Shown here: piece after piece, positions 1 to 11,311 of the stretch
How the letters are laid out: each line of letters opens with the position of its first letter
Position numbering within the stretch: position 1 is the stretch's first letter
Source: Staphylococcus lloydii
Lineage (GTDB): Bacteria > Bacillota > Bacilli > Staphylococcales > Staphylococcaceae
Reading direction: 5' to 3'
NCBI RefSeq assembly: GCF_015775975.1
Contig: NZ_CP064056.1
Coordinates: 1,550,001-1,614,000 of the forward strand
DNA: 64,000 nucleotides
Position numbers and translations under genes: made by a program
Notes under the pieces: model-generated
Told to the model about the DNA's origin: nothing
Databases searched by the model: none
The model's input: the letters and a program-made list of their open reading frames with translations, nothing else

Positions 1-193
1 CTCTATGATTGTGTCGAATAACATCATATCCTTGTTGATTTAAAGCTGTTACTAATTCGTCATATCGCCCCATATGTTCTGCCATGCCATGAAAAATATG
101 TACTACACCGATTGTAGACTTTTTAGCCTTATTTAATTTAACTTCTAACGTTGCACCGTCTGCAACTGTTATTTTTAAATTACTTTGTCCCAT
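1..193 (-). CDS. Alpha/beta hydrolase, monoacylglycerol lipase-like (N-terminal part only)
   Basis: The reverse strand encodes an open N-terminus that runs off the left edge of the window. The first 64 residues begin MGQSNLKITVADG and include HIFHGMAEHMGRYDELV, then GYDVIRHNHRG. The HGMAEHxxRY segment followed by HRG is typical of the serine-aminopeptidase/monoacylglycerol-lipase (Hydrolase_4) branch, where HG forms the oxyanion-hole region. The catalytic Ser, Asp and His lie outside the window. The ATG is preceded by GGAGG at 8 nt. S. aureus has a lysophospholipase-like gene at this place after glpD. Substrate is unknown. Confidence 0.8.
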   Translation of the reverse strand, partial: MGQSNLKITVADGATLEVKLNKAKKSTIGVVHIFHGMAEHMGRYDELVTALNQQGYDVIRHNHR

Positions 194-390
194 GTAGTTG
201 GCCTCCATTCATGACTTAATGTTTAGATTAGTACTATATACTATGGTATCTACCACAATTAATAAGATTGTAGTCACTCCAGTATATTTAAAACAACACT
301 ATTTTGAACCATACGCTTGTTATTATTTATTTTATAGAACTTATTGCTTTCATACAACAACCACACTCAAAAATTCGGTTTACTTTACGA

Positions 391-433
391 TAAAAAAAGT
401 TACTCTAGAAAGGAAAATCCTAACTAGAGTAAC
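391..433 (-). terminator. Rho-independent terminator after glpD
   Basis: Perfect 10-bp stem GTTACTCTAG/CTAGAGTAAC (399-408 with 424-433), 15-nt loop, followed on the minus strand by seven T residues. It lies 45 bp beyond the glpD stop codon and ends the glp cluster. The rest of 194-477 holds nothing else I can support. Confidence 0.9.
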
Positions 434-477
434 TATTAAATATAAAATTTTAGCGAAAAACAAACTGCGTTAATTTA

Positions 478-2151
478 TTATTCTTTGACTGCTGGTTGAT
501 TGTTACCAGTTTGTGCTTCGTCGATTGCTTTTTCAAGTTCTTTAGTATATAAGTCTTTTTGAACTTCATTGTAACCTAATAATTCAGTCATAACGTTGAT
601 AACTTTTTCTTTATAATTTAAAACATCTTTGATGTTGAAATAAAGTTTACCAGTACGACGAATTAAGAAGTCTGTTGGTTTAAATACCATTTCATTTTGA
701 ATTGAGTAAATAAGTTCAGTATAAATATCAAGTGGTAAACCACTGTCTTGATTTTTAGCTGTTTGTGCAATTTTGAATAAGTCTTCAGCATTTGAACCAT
801 ATTTAGATGCAAAGTGACGTGCTGTTTGCTCATCAATTTGGTAAGCTTTTGCTTCTTCAACTTTTTGTTCGATGAAGTTTTCGAAGTTTGCACTGCCACC
901 TACGTCACCACCAGAAATTTTCAATTCTTTAGTAGCACAAGGTTTGAATTTAAGTTTGTATTCTTCTTTTAAGCGTTTAGCTAATAAATCAACAATTTCT
1001 AAAGCCATGTGACGGTAACCAGTAAGTTTACCACCAGCAATAGTTAGTAAGCCTGATTTACCTTCCCAAACTTCATCTTTACGAGAAATTTCAGAAGGAT
1101 CTTTTCCTTCTTCTAAGATAAGTGGTCTTACACCAGCCCATGATGATTCAATATCACTATCTGATACGTTAACATCAGGGAACATATAATTTATTGCATC
1201 GATTAAATAATCTCTATCTTCTTGAGTTGCTAATGGTGAAGTTTTATCGTTGTCGTAAAACGTATCAGTTGTACCAACATAAGCTTTACCTTCACGTGGA
1301 ATAGCAAAAATCATACGACCATCTTTTTCAGTATCAAAGTATACTGCTTGGCCTAATGGGAATTTAGATTGGTCGATTACTACGTGAATACCTTTTGTTA
1401 AACGTAATTGTTTATTATTACGTGCATAGTCACCACTACGTACTTCATCTACCCATGGACCACTAGCATTGATAACTTTTTTAGCTTTGATAGCATAAGT
1501 TTCACCATCAAGTTGGTCTTCAACATGAATACCATTTACTTTTTCGTTGTTATCGTATGTGAAATGCACAGATTTAGTATGATTAATAATAGTTGCGCCT
1601 TTTTCTTCGGCACGTTTCATAACTTCTATTGTTAAACGCGCATCATCAGTACGATATTCAACATAAGAACCGCCACCTTTAAGGCCGTCTTTTTTAACTA
1701 ATGGTTCTTTTTCTAAAGTTTGCTTTTTGTTTAACATTGTTTTACGTTCAGCTTTTTTTACGCCTGCTAAACGATCGTACATAGTTAAACCAATAGCTGT
1801 AGTGAATTTACCCATGCTACCACCTTTATGCATTGGTAATAACATACGTTCTGGTGTTGTTACGTGTGGACCATTTTCATAAACGATTGCACGTTCACGA
1901 CCTGTTTCAGCAACGACACCAACTTGTAGTTGTTTAAGGTAACGTAATCCTCCGTGAACTAATTTTGTAGAACGTGAACTTGTACCTTGAGCAAAGTCTT
2001 GCATTTCTACTAATGCCACTTTCATACCACGATTACTAGCATCTAAAGCAATACCAGCACCTGTAATACCACCACCGATAATTACTACATCGTAATTATC
2101 TTCTTTTAAATTTTTCTTAACCTGTTCTCTTTTTAGTGTAGATAAACTCAT
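478..2151 (-). CDS. glpD: Aerobic glycerol-3-phosphate dehydrogenase
   Basis: FAD-dependent, membrane-associated enzyme that oxidises sn-glycerol 3-phosphate to dihydroxyacetone phosphate and passes electrons to the quinone pool. The 557-aa product has the dinucleotide-binding motif GGGITG at residues 26-31 followed by [10 protein letters not shown], and the family signatures [15 protein letters not shown] and [11 protein letters not shown]. Length equals the S. aureus protein. The ATG has a GGAGG site 10 nt upstream. It lies after glpK with a 142-bp gap that contains a leader terminator (2172-2229), so expression should depend on GlpP antitermination as in Bacillus subtilis. It is the last gene of the glycerol cluster. 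Confidence 0.97.
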   Translation of the reverse strand: MSLSTLKREQVKKNLKEDNYDVVIIGGGITGAGIALDASNRGMKVALVEMQDFAQGTSSRSTKLVHGGLRYLKQLQVGVVAETGRERAIVYENGPHVTTPERMLLPMHKGGSMGKFTTAIGLTMYDRLAGVKKAERKTMLNKKQTLEKEPLVKKDGLKGGGSYVEYRTDDARLTIEVMKRAEEKGATIINHTKSVHFTYDNNEKVNGIHVEDQLDGETYAIKAKKVINASGPWVDEVRSGDYARNNKQLRLTKGIHVVIDQSKFPLGQAVYFDTEKDGRMIFAIPREGKAYVGTTDTFYDNDKTSPLATQEDRDYLIDAINYMFPDVNVSDSDIESSWAGVRPLILEEGKDPSEISRKDEVWEGKSGLLTIAGGKLTGYRHMALEIVDLLAKRLKEEYKLKFKPCATKELKISGGDVGGSANFENFIEQKVEEAKAYQIDEQTARHFASKYGSNAEDLFKIAQTAKNQDSGLPLDIYTELIYSIQNEMVFKPTDFLIRRTGKLYFNIKDVLNYKEKVINVMTELLGYNEVQKDLYTKELEKAIDEAQTGNNQPAVKE

Positions 2152-2171
2152 AAACTGAGCGCCTCCTATAA

Positions 2172-2229
2172 ATTAAAAAAGCAGAGACCTATCCTATACA
2201 TATATTATTGTACGAACAGAGTCTCTACT
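2172..2229 (-). promoter_or_regulatory. glpD leader terminator, likely GlpP antitermination site
   Basis: On the minus strand AGTAGAGAC (2221-2229) pairs with GTCTCTGCT (2180-2188) over 9 bp including one G-T pair, followed by six T residues, and ends just upstream of the glpD ribosome-binding site. A terminator inside a 5' leader fits the known B. subtilis mechanism, in which GlpP with glycerol 3-phosphate binds the glpD leader mRNA and prevents termination. The hairpin is seen directly; the GlpP link is inferred from the glpP gene 3 kb upstream. Confidence 0.75.
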
Positions 2230-2293
2230 TCTCATGTGTATTATTAACTTACCCATATTGTAGCATAGTTAATTATTAAAAGTCTAATTAAAG

Positions 2294-3802
<1,509 letters not shown>

Positions 3803-3950
3803 CTAACTCCCTTTCTCAATTTCATCTCTTATACGTTCAATAACCATTTTAAAGTTAAATAATTCAATATTAAAGTTTTTTGCTATAAATTCTATTTTTC
3901 ATAATTAAATTAACGTTATATCATTTACTGTAACATGTGCTATTACTTAA

Positions 3951-4769
3951 TTAATAAATTGATTCTATATCTTTCTTTTTATTGTTTTTGTTCAATACAA
4001 TACCTAATACTAATGTAATGATTACTACGATAAGTCCAACGACTGATGCAACATCAAAGTCGCCTTTGTAGAACAATCTATAAACTACTGCACCAAGCAT
4101 ACCGCCTGCGACTGGACCTAATACTGGTACGATTGCATATCCCCAATTTGATTTCCCCTTACCAGCGATTGGGAAGATAGCATGTGCAATACGTGGGCCT
4201 AAGTCACGAGCAGGGTTAATAGCATAACCTGTTGGTCCACCTAAACTTAAACCAATTGCGATAATTAAACCACCAACAATAAGTGGATTTAAGCCGTCAG
4301 CAATTTTGTTAGTACCGATATATAATAATGCTAAAGTAAGAATCATAGTACCAATAATCTCACTGATAAAGTTAGCAAAGTAGTTTTTAATTGCTGGTGC
4401 AGTTGAGAATACACCTAACTTCGCATCTTGATCTTCTGTAGCTTTCCAATGTGGTAAATACATTAACCATACAAGCATACCACCAAATATACCGCCTATA
4501 ATTTGGCAAATTATGTAACCTGGAACCATTCCCCAAGCAAGTTGTCCATCCATTGCCATTGCTAATGTAACTGCTGGATTCAAGTGCGCACCTGAAATAT
4601 TACCTACTGCATAGGCACCCATTGATACTGCAAGACCCCAACCTACTGCGATAACGATCCAGTCAGCTCCAAAGCCGCCAGTTTTCTTCAAATTGACATT
4701 GGCACAAACGCCGCCACCAAATAACACTAAAATTGCTGTTCCCAAAAATTCAGCAAAATATACACTCAT
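3951..4769 (-). CDS. glpF: Glycerol uptake facilitator (aquaglyceroporin)
   Basis: Membrane channel of the MIP family for passive entry of glycerol. The 272-aa protein has six hydrophobic segments and the two half-helix motifs NPA at residues 64-66 (HLNPAVTLA) and 185-187 (AINPARDLGPR); the second is followed by the Arg of the selectivity filter, and the Asp after it marks glycerol facilitators rather than water channels. The start at 4769 (MSVYFAEF) is chosen because AGGAGG lies 7 nt upstream; an in-frame start eight codons earlier would place the initiator before this site. It is the first gene of glpF-glpK-glpD and has a regulated promoter and leader. Confidence 0.96.
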   Translation of the reverse strand: MSVYFAEFLGTAILVLFGGGVCANVNLKKTGGFGADWIVIAVGWGLAVSMGAYAVGNISGAHLNPAVTLAMAMDGQLAWGMVPGYIICQIIGGIFGGMLVWLMYLPHWKATEDQDAKLGVFSTAPAIKNYFANFISEIIGTMILTLALLYIGTNKIADGLNPLIVGGLIIAIGLSLGGPTGYAINPARDLGPRIAHAIFPIAGKGKSNWGYAIVPVLGPVAGGMLGAVVYRLFYKGDFDVASVVGLIVVIITLVLGIVLNKNNKKKDIESIY

Positions 4770-4783
4770 AGAGATTCCTCCTA

Positions 4784-4850
4784 AAAAAGACAAAAAGACT
4801 CCTACAAATTAAAGCCAGTTGAACCACCGGTTTTCTCCCTTGTAGAAATC
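4784..4850 (-). promoter_or_regulatory. glpF leader terminator, likely GlpP antitermination site
   Basis: On the minus strand GATTTCTACAA (4840-4850) pairs with TTGTAGGAGTC (4797-4807), 11 bp with two G-T pairs, followed by a T-rich run (TTTTTGTCTTTTTT). It lies between the promoter (4883-4912) and the glpF ribosome-binding site. Structure and place match the glycerol-3-phosphate/GlpP-controlled leaders of B. subtilis glp genes. The 32-nt loop contains AACCGGTGGTT, which could form a second small hairpin. Confidence 0.75.
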
Positions 4851-4882
4851 TCTCATCTCTGTTCTATTATTAACTTAATTTA

Positions 4883-4912
4883 ATCTTACACTTATTTTGT
4901 AAGCGTTGTCAA
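4883..4912 (-). promoter_or_regulatory. glpF promoter overlapped by a catabolite-response element
   Basis: Minus strand: -35 TTGACA (4907-4912), 18-bp spacer, -10 TAAGAT (4883-4888). TGTAAGCGTTGTCA at 4898-4911 matches the B. subtilis cre consensus TGWAANCGNTNWCA at every defined position and covers the -35 box, so CcpA/HPr-Ser-P should block polymerase when glucose is present. The remaining AT-rich part of 4913-5052 shows nothing else I can call. Confidence 0.85.
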
Positions 4913-5052
4913 CAAATTCGTAAAAATTTTGTCACATTTAATTTTTGAATATCTAATTATTAGTGTTATAAAATTTTTTATTTACAATTAAATGATGCTA
5001 TTTATCAAAGGTTCAAACCTCAAAGTTTTATAATACCTATATGATTACTAAT

Positions 5053-5088
5053 TAAAAAAAGACCGCTAAAGTTTTCACTTTAACGGTC
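5053..5088 (-). terminator. Rho-independent terminator after glpP
   Basis: GACCGTTAAAGT / ACTTTAGCGGTC on the minus strand (5077-5088 with 5061-5072), 12 bp with one G-T pair, 4-nt loop, followed by seven T residues. It starts 8 bp past the glpP stop and separates glpP from the glpF promoter. Confidence 0.93.
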
Positions 5089-5096
5089 AAAGGTTT

Positions 5097-5630
5097 TTAC
5101 CATAAACTTCGATCGCTCGAAGTTATATATTTTGCACCAGATTTCACTGCTTGTATTACTTCATCTTGTTCTTTAATTAAACCACCGGCAATTACTTTTG
5201 CATTTGTTTCATCATCAATGACCTTAATAGCTTTACTTGCAACTCCAGGTAATACTTCGACGAAATCAGGTTCAACTCGGTTGATTAACTCAATACTACG
5301 CGTTAATGCATGGCTATCAATGACAAATACTCTTAATATTGACGTCGTATTCAACGCTTTAGCTTTTTTGATCACTTTAGTTTTTGTAGAAACGATGCCT
5401 TTAGGTTTATAATTTTGAATAATATATTCGCATGCAAATTCATCATGGCTCATACCTTTAATTAAATCAATATGGATATATGTTTCTAAATTATTTTTAT
5501 TTAGTAATTCCATGATGCTTTTTAGATGCCCTATATGTGTATCCAACAGTACACACTCTTTATAATCTGTATTAATCAGTTTTTCTAAATCCTTCATTGT
5601 TCTAATTGCAGGTAAAATATGTTGTTGCAT
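5097..5630 (-). CDS. glpP: Glycerol uptake operon antiterminator
   Basis: GlpP-family RNA-binding antiterminator that, with glycerol 3-phosphate, lets polymerase read through leader terminators in glp transcripts. The 177-aa protein aligns over its length with GlpP from B. subtilis and staphylococci as I remember them: N-terminal ILPAIRTMKDLEKL, central THIGHLKSI and IHIDLIKGMSHDEFACEYI, C-terminal DFVEVLPGVASKAI and KVIAGGLIKEQDEV in a TIM-barrel-like arrangement. The ATG has a G-rich site (AGGGGG) 8 nt upstream. It lies 12 bp after mutL, so mutS-mutL-glpP are probably cotranscribed, and it has its own terminator. Confidence 0.93.
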   Translation of the reverse strand: MQQHILPAIRTMKDLEKLINTDYKECVLLDTHIGHLKSIMELLNKNNLETYIHIDLIKGMSHDEFACEYIIQNYKPKGIVSTKTKVIKKAKALNTTSILRVFVIDSHALTRSIELINRVEPDFVEVLPGVASKAIKVIDDETNAKVIAGGLIKEQDEVIQAVKSGAKYITSSDRSLW

Positions 5631-5642
5631 TGATTATGCCCC

Positions 5643-7550
5643 CTACATTATTCGTTTGAATAGTCGTTCTATTTCATAATTACTAAAATTAATTATAATG
5701 GGCCTGCCATGCGGACAAGTGAACGGATCTTCTGTTTCTCTTAACTGGTCTACTAAATCGGCCATTTCGTTATTTTTTAAATAATGATTGGCTTTAATTG
5801 ATTTCTTACAACTCATCATAATTGCCGCTTCTTCACGAATTTTATTAATGTTAACTTTTTTATGTTCTAACACGTATTCAATCATGTCTTTAATAATTTC
5901 CTCGGCTTCAGCTTTAGGAAACCAAACTGGATAACTATCTACAATATAATCATGACCACCAAATGGTTCTAATTTCACGCCTACTTTAGCAAGTTCATCT
6001 TTATATTGTTCGATAATCATGAGTTCATCTTTTGAAAAATGAAAAGTTAGCGGTATTAATAAATTTTGTATTTCATTAGAAACATCGCCTATCTTCTCTC
6101 TAAAGTATTCATATTTAATACGTTCTTGGGCTGCGTGTTGGTCTATCATAAACATGCCATTTTCATTTTGAGCAATAATATAAGTACCATGCACTTGACC
6201 TACGACTTCCATATAAGGTACTCGTCTCGTCGGAGAACTCGTAACGTTATCTTTCACTTCATCCTCATAATTGATAGTATTATCCATTTCTTCATGGGCG
6301 TCAAAGTCTGCTAAAACTTGTCTTTGCTGCGCCTGATAACTATCAACATCTTCTCTTATATTATCACTCGCTGTACTCGTCCACTGGTTGTCGTCTTGTT
6401 GCTGTGAAGTTTCTTCGACATTGTCCATTGACTGTGTAGTTGGTTCATCTTGTTCTTGACGAGCATTTTGACGTTGTTGATCAAATTGAATTTTTTGTTG
6501 TTCAAATTGATTTAACACTTTATTTTTTTTATTGATTTTATCAATATCATTGTGCGGAATTAATACTTTATCTTTGAATGCATCTTGAATTTTTTCGACT
6601 ATTAATTTATATAATTGCTCTTCTTTTGATAAGCGTACTTCTAACTTAGTTGGATGCACATTCACATCTACCAATATGGGATCCATCGTGATATTAATAT
6701 AACAAATGGGATAACGACCTATAGTTAATAACGTATGATAACCTTCTAAAATAGCTTTATCCAAAATAAAGTTTTTAATATAGCGACCATTGATAAAAAT
6801 AGAAATATAATGTTTATTACTTCGTGAGTGCTCTGGTTTAGCAACAAAACCTTCTAAATGATAGTCACTTGTATCACCAGATATATGGACTAAATCTTTG
6901 GCCACTTTCATACCATATATTTCGGCCATTACTTCGTTTGTTTTGCCTGATCCATTTGTATGAATAATCGTTTTACCATCAGCCACTAACGAAATACGTA
7001 TATCGGGATGACTCATTGCCATCCGATTAATAATATCGGTAATTTTGCCTAATTCAGTATATAAACTCTTTATATATTTTAATCTCGCTGGTGTATTATA
7101 AAATAATGACTCAACTCTGATATCCGTACCACGCTTAGCTTTAGCAGGTTTTTTATTTAAAATGGCTCCATTTTCCGCGTAGATTTCATGTCCTTCTTCA
7201 TTATCAGTACACGTCTTCAAAGTCACCTTTGCAACAGACGAGATACTAGCTAATGCTTCTCCACGGAATCCTAATGTTCTAATATGGAATAAGTCGTCAT
7301 CTTCGTCTAATTTACTCGTTGCATGACGATGAAAGACCAAGTCTAAATCATCTTCACTTATACCTGTGCCATTATCTACAACTCTAATAGAAGCTACACC
7401 TGATTCTTCTACTTCTATATTAATTTCTGTTGCATTAGCATCGATAGCATTTTCTAGTAATTCTTTTACTACTGAGCCGGGTCTTTCTACAACTTCACCC
7501 GCAGCAATTTTATTTGCTAGTGAGGTTTGTAATTCTTTAATTTTACCCAA
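5643..7550 (-). CDS. mutL: DNA mismatch repair protein MutL
   Basis: GHKL-ATPase partner of MutS. The N-terminal ATPase region includes [17 protein letters not shown] and [12 protein letters not shown] (residues 94-105). A variable Gln/Asp-rich linker runs from about 335 to 440. The C-terminal dimerisation/endonuclease domain has [13 protein letters not shown] from residue 470 (the DQHA(X)2E(X)4E metal-binding motif of nicking MutL) and CPHGRP at 612-617. At 635 aa it is somewhat shorter than the S. aureus protein, with the difference in the linker. The start is TTG (7548-7550) with AGGTGAG about 5 nt upstream. It follows mutS with a 12-bp gap. Confidence 0.96.
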   Translation of the reverse strand: MGKIKELQTSLANKIAAGEVVERPGSVVKELLENAIDANATEINIEVEESGVASIRVVDNGTGISEDDLDLVFHRHATSKLDEDDDLFHIRTLGFRGEALASISSVAKVTLKTCTDNEEGHEIYAENGAILNKKPAKAKRGTDIRVESLFYNTPARLKYIKSLYTELGKITDIINRMAMSHPDIRISLVADGKTIIHTNGSGKTNEVMAEIYGMKVAKDLVHISGDTSDYHLEGFVAKPEHSRSNKHYISIFINGRYIKNFILDKAILEGYHTLLTIGRYPICYINITMDPILVDVNVHPTKLEVRLSKEEQLYKLIVEKIQDAFKDKVLIPHNDIDKINKKNKVLNQFEQQKIQFDQQRQNARQEQDEPTTQSMDNVEETSQQQDDNQWTSTASDNIREDVDSYQAQQRQVLADFDAHEEMDNTINYEDEVKDNVTSSPTRRVPYMEVVGQVHGTYIIAQNENGMFMIDQHAAQERIKYEYFREKIGDVSNEIQNLLIPLTFHFSKDELMIIEQYKDELAKVGVKLEPFGGHDYIVDSYPVWFPKAEAEEIIKDMIEYVLEHKKVNINKIREEAAIMMSCKKSIKANHYLKNNEMADLVDQLRETEDPFTCPHGRPIIINFSNYEIERLFKRIM

Positions 7551-7562
7551 TAAAACTCACCT

Positions 7563-10160
7563 CTATTTCAATTGATTTTGTAATTCATTTAATTTAACCA
7601 ATGCTTCAATAGGTGTCATATTTGATAAATTCATATTTTTTATGGTTATTTCCGTTTCACTCTCTTCCGGTTGTTGTTCAAACAATTCAAACGCCGCTTG
7701 TTCAAATTGATTGTTATTAACTTCCGCTTCTTCTTTAGAATCGAACTGCGAGTCATCCTCAATTTGTGACGCTTGTTTAGTAACTGAGTGATTAGCGTTA
7801 TGTTGTTCAAATTGTGTTAATATAATTTGAGCCCTATTGATAACTTCTTCAGGTAAATGGGCTAGTTTTGCTACTTGTATTCCATAACTATCATCTACGG
7901 CACCATCTTTCACCTTATGCAAGAAGATAAGTTCTCCTTTATATTCGTTAGCAGCCACATGGACATTTTTTAAACTCGATAGCGTTTGATCTAATGTAGT
8001 CAATTCGTGATAGTGTGTAGAGAATAACGTTTTTGCTTTAGATGTATGGGCTACATACTCAATCATTGATTGCGCTAATGCCAAGCCATCATAAGTAGAA
8101 GTACCACGTCCGATTTCATCAAAGATAATTAAGCTATGTTCAGTCGCATTGGCTAATGCTTTTTGTGCTTCTAACATTTCTACCATAAATGTACTTTTAC
8201 CTGACACTAAGTCATCGGCTGCACCAATACGTGTAAATATTTGATCGAATATCGGTACGATTGCTGAACTACATGGAACATAAGCCCCCATTTGAGCCAT
8301 AATACTTATAATCGCAACTTGACGCATATAAGTAGACTTACCAGACATATTTGGTCCTGTAATAAGATAAATAAATGTATCTTGATCTAATTTACAATCA
8401 TTTGGCACATAGTCATTATGATCCATTACTCGTTCTACAACTGGATGACGAGAATCTTCTAATTGCAATGTTTTATCCTGACTAAAGGTCGGTCTCACAT
8501 AATTATACTTTTGCGCAATTTCCGCAAAGCTTTGCAGACAATCCAGTTCCGAAATAATTTTAGCTTGCTGTTGTAGCCTTTCCGTATAAGCCTTAATATG
8601 TTCACGTAATTCACTGAACAATTGATATTCTAATTCAATTGCTTTGTCTTCCGCACCAAGAATAATATCTTCTTTTTCTTTTAACTCATCAGTTATAAAT
8701 CGTTCCGCGTTAGATAATGTTTGCTTACGATTATAACCAAATTGACTCGGCTCAAATCCTTGTAAATTGGCCCTAGTAATTTCAATAAAGTAACCGAATA
8801 CTTTATTGAAACTTATTTTAAGTGATTTTATCCCGGTACGTTGTCGTTCTTTACTTTGTAACTCAGCCAACCAAGACTTCCCATTTTGTGATGCCTCTAA
8901 ATATTCATCGAGTTGCTCGTTAAATCCTTTTTTGAACAAGCCACCATCTTTTACAGAAATTGGCGGTTCTTCCACAATACTATTTTCTAATACAGTCAAT
9001 AAATCATCCAACGGTTCTAATGCCTCAAAATGAGCAGGCATTTTCTCATCGAAATCATTAAGCAAAGCTTTGATATTAGGGATTTCCATAATTGAATGTT
9101 TAAGTTGGATTAAATCACGTGCATTTACATTACCGTAACTCACACGTCCAACTAAACGTTCAATATCATACACTTGGTTTAAATATCCACGCAAAGTATC
9201 ACGTTCGATGAAATGCGTAATAAATTGTTCAACCGTATCTAAACGCGCGTTTATTTGTTGTTGATGAATTAATGGACGATCTATCCATTGCTTTAATCTT
9301 CTCGCGCCCATTGGTGTTTTCGTTTCATCCATTAACCAAAGTAAAGTACCCTTTTTTGACTTTAATCTAATACTTTCCGTTAGTTCTAAATTACGTTTAG
9401 CGTAAAAATCCATTTTCATAAAGTCGACCGCTTCATATTTTGCAACGGATTCTATATGAGACAAATCTCTTTTTTGTGTGTGATGTATATAATCTAATAA
9501 CAATTGTGTCGCAGTATACATCGCTTCATCTTCTAAATGATTCACACCGTATTTCATATCTGAAATTGTTTCTGATACAGTTATTGTTTCTGTAGTTAAA
9601 TTAATTTGTCTTTGTAATGGTTCTGGTATTGGTTTATGAACGACAATCTCATTAGGATTAATCGTTGTAATTTCGTTTATTAAAGTCGCTTCATCATCAA
9701 AATGCGTAACTTTTAATTCACCAGTTGAGACATCACAATAGCTTAGTGCATAATGATCGCTATTATAAATAAAACTTAAAATATAATTATTTTGCGTATC
9801 GTCAACACCACCGTGTTCCATCACTGTACCTGGCGTTACAATTCTTACAACTTCTCTTTTCACCATACTTTTGGTTAATTTAGCATCTTCCATTTGCTCG
9901 CATATCGCAACTTTATAACCATTGTTTATTAGCGTTTCAATATAACTATCCGCTGAATGATACGGTACACCACACATAGGTATCGGGTTTTCTTTTTTAG
10001 CATCTCTTTTTGTTAAAGTAATTTCTAGTACTCTTGATGCTTCTTTTGCATCTTCAAAAAACATTTCATAAAAGTCGCCTAGTCTAAAAAACAATAAACA
10101 GTCCTGATATTGCGCTTTAATTTTTAAATATTGTTGCATCATTGGAGTTTCATTTGCCAT
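7563..10160 (-). CDS. mutS: DNA mismatch repair protein MutS
   Basis: Mismatch-recognition ATPase of 865 aa. The mismatch-reading Phe-Tyr-Glu is at residues 30-32 (LGDFYEMFF). Walker A GPNMSGKS is at 602-609, the Walker B aspartate in [15 protein letters not shown] at about 681, and STHYHELT follows. The C-terminal end [19 protein letters not shown] is typical of Firmicute MutS. The start is fixed between an in-frame TGA five codons upstream and the ATG, but the ribosome-binding site is poor: AAAGGA lies about 15 nt away. It forms mutS-mutL-glpP. The upstream gap carries the thiW terminator, so mutS probably has its own promoter. Confidence 0.97.
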   Translation of the reverse strand: MANETPMMQQYLKIKAQYQDCLLFFRLGDFYEMFFEDAKEASRVLEITLTKRDAKKENPIPMCGVPYHSADSYIETLINNGYKVAICEQMEDAKLTKSMVKREVVRIVTPGTVMEHGGVDDTQNNYILSFIYNSDHYALSYCDVSTGELKVTHFDDEATLINEITTINPNEIVVHKPIPEPLQRQINLTTETITVSETISDMKYGVNHLEDEAMYTATQLLLDYIHHTQKRDLSHIESVAKYEAVDFMKMDFYAKRNLELTESIRLKSKKGTLLWLMDETKTPMGARRLKQWIDRPLIHQQQINARLDTVEQFITHFIERDTLRGYLNQVYDIERLVGRVSYGNVNARDLIQLKHSIMEIPNIKALLNDFDEKMPAHFEALEPLDDLLTVLENSIVEEPPISVKDGGLFKKGFNEQLDEYLEASQNGKSWLAELQSKERQRTGIKSLKISFNKVFGYFIEITRANLQGFEPSQFGYNRKQTLSNAERFITDELKEKEDIILGAEDKAIELEYQLFSELREHIKAYTERLQQQAKIISELDCLQSFAEIAQKYNYVRPTFSQDKTLQLEDSRHPVVERVMDHNDYVPNDCKLDQDTFIYLITGPNMSGKSTYMRQVAIISIMAQMGAYVPCSSAIVPIFDQIFTRIGAADDLVSGKSTFMVEMLEAQKALANATEHSLIIFDEIGRGTSTYDGLALAQSMIEYVAHTSKAKTLFSTHYHELTTLDQTLSSLKNVHVAANEYKGELIFLHKVKDGAVDDSYGIQVAKLAHLPEEVINRAQIILTQFEQHNANHSVTKQASQIEDDSQFDSKEEAEVNNNQFEQAAFELFEQQPEESETEITIKNMNLSNMTPIEALVKLNELQNQLK

Positions 10161-10324
10161 CTCTATAGTTCACAATCCTTTTTCTTCTATATGCAATAGC
10201 ATAATATTTATAGTTTATGTATATATGACATTGTTATTTTTCTCTATATATTTAACTCTTAAATTTTAACATAAAAACGTCTTGAAACCTATTTATGCTA
10301 ATTTAAAACAAACCATAATATAAT

Positions 10325-10406
10325 TAAAAAACACGAGACTTTTAATTAACTTTTCGCTAACCTAAACTTTTTAGGATACGCAAAATTAAATGTTAAAATC
10401 TCGTGT
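10325..10406 (-). terminator. Long branched terminator after thiW
   Basis: On the minus strand ACACGAGA (10399-10406) pairs with TCTCGTGT (10331-10338), enclosing about 60 nt with its own CCTAAA/TTTAGG hairpin (10361-10375), and is followed by a T run. This is longer than a usual terminator and may fold with an extended AT stem. It separates thiW from mutS; 10161-10324 holds no other supported feature. Confidence 0.75.
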
Positions 10407-10416
10407 CGTTTAATAT

Positions 10417-10911
10417 TTATGATAAGAATTTTTTTAATAATCCTTTACGTTTTAAAATCATTAAAATGATGTAGCTTATAACGGAACCGATAACACTTGA
10501 AACTATAAATGCTAACATTAAAGGTTTAACGACAAAGTTATCTAAACCTATAATCCAAGCTACTGGAATACACATTAAGCTACCAATAATACCCGTACCA
10601 ATAACTTCTCCTACCGCAGCCATAAATATATGCTTACGATAATAATAAAAGCCACTTGCAAGTAATACACCGATTACACTACCAGGAAAGGCAAAGGCAC
10701 TACCTGTACCAAAAATTAATCGTAGCACTGATGAGATAACAGCTTGCGCCAGTCCAAACCAAGGCCCAACAAAAACGGCACATAATACATTGATTAAATG
10801 CTGAACCGGGGCAGCTTTAATTGGTCCTAATGGAATAACTACGATACTACTTAACACAACATTTATAGCTATAAACATCGCTGTTAATGTTAATTTTTTT
10901 GTGTTGTTCAA
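10417..10911 (-). CDS. thiW: ECF transporter S component, ThiW-like
   Basis: Small integral membrane protein (164 aa, about five or six hydrophobic segments) of the ThiW family: substrate-binding S subunits that use the shared energising module of energy-coupling-factor transporters, thought to import the thiazole part of thiamine. Recognised from LTAMFIAINVVLSSIVVIPLGPIKAAPVQHLINVLCAVFVGPWFGL and the GSVIGVLLASGFYY region. The start is TTG (10909-10911) with AAGGGTG 8 nt upstream. It lies 34 bp after ricA, so it is likely in the miaB-ricA transcript. There is no TPP riboswitch upstream, unlike many thiW genes. Substrate assignment is family-based. Confidence 0.8.
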   Translation of the reverse strand: MNNTKKLTLTAMFIAINVVLSSIVVIPLGPIKAAPVQHLINVLCAVFVGPWFGLAQAVISSVLRLIFGTGSAFAFPGSVIGVLLASGFYYYRKHIFMAAVGEVIGTGIIGSLMCIPVAWIIGLDNFVVKPLMLAFIVSSVIGSVISYIILMILKRKGLLKKFLS

Positions 10912-10945
10912 CTTAGTTTCACCCTTCCCTCTTACGACTCACATC

Positions 10946-11311
10946 TTATTCGTTGTCGTCGTTTACATGTAATCGATTCAATTGATCAGCCATTGTGCTA
11001 ATCATCATTTGCAATAATTCATTGGCTTCATATTGTAAGGCTCTAAACTCTTCAACGATGGGCAGTGCATTGATATCTTGCTCAATCCCACTTATTTTAC
11101 CCTCTGATTGTTTCAAAGCTTCAGTTTTACCGTAATTTTGTAAATTAACCGATTGTTTTTGATTGCGCTTTAACTCTTTCATACGCGCTTCAATATTAAT
11201 GTTGTTATGAATTTGTTGTTCTACATCATGATAGTCACGTACTGTATCTAATGATTGAATTTTCGCTACAATGTCATCTGCTTCAGCTAAAATATCTTCT
11301 TTACTATACAC
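10946..11311 (-). CDS. ricA: RicA (YmcA), RicAFT complex subunit
   Basis: YlbF/YmcA-family helical protein (121 aa). In B. subtilis RicA works with RicF and RicT to control RNase Y-dependent mRNA maturation and has a role in competence and biofilm formation. Family signatures are NLQNYGKTEALKQSEGKI and PIVEEFRALQYEANELLQMMI. The start is GTG whose G is also the last base of the miaB stop (TAGTG overlap), with GGTGA 7 nt upstream, so translation is coupled to miaB. The protein has no cysteine and is shorter at the C-terminus than the 143-aa B. subtilis protein, so it cannot itself donate an iron-sulfur ligand. rny, whose product RicA is expected to influence, is 7 kb away. Confidence 0.88.
   Translation of the reverse strand: MYSKEDILAEADDIVAKIQSLDTVRDYHDVEQQIHNNINIEARMKELKRNQKQSVNLQNYGKTEALKQSEGKISGIEQDINALPIVEEFRALQYEANELLQMMISTMADQLNRLHVNDDNE

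Noticed and set aside
198-473. 91-codon open frame on the plus strand
   Set aside because: AT-rich intergenic sequence containing the glpD terminator; start has no ribosome-binding site and the product is low-complexity.
7563-10160. Alternative upstream start for mutS because of its weak ribosome-binding site
   Set aside because: An in-frame TGA lies five codons before the ATG, so no upstream start is possible.
10912-10945. Thiamine (TPP) riboswitch expected before thiW
   Set aside because: The gap is only 34 bp and has no CTGAGA-type core; the 13355-13485 gap before the thiamine-binding protein also lacks one.
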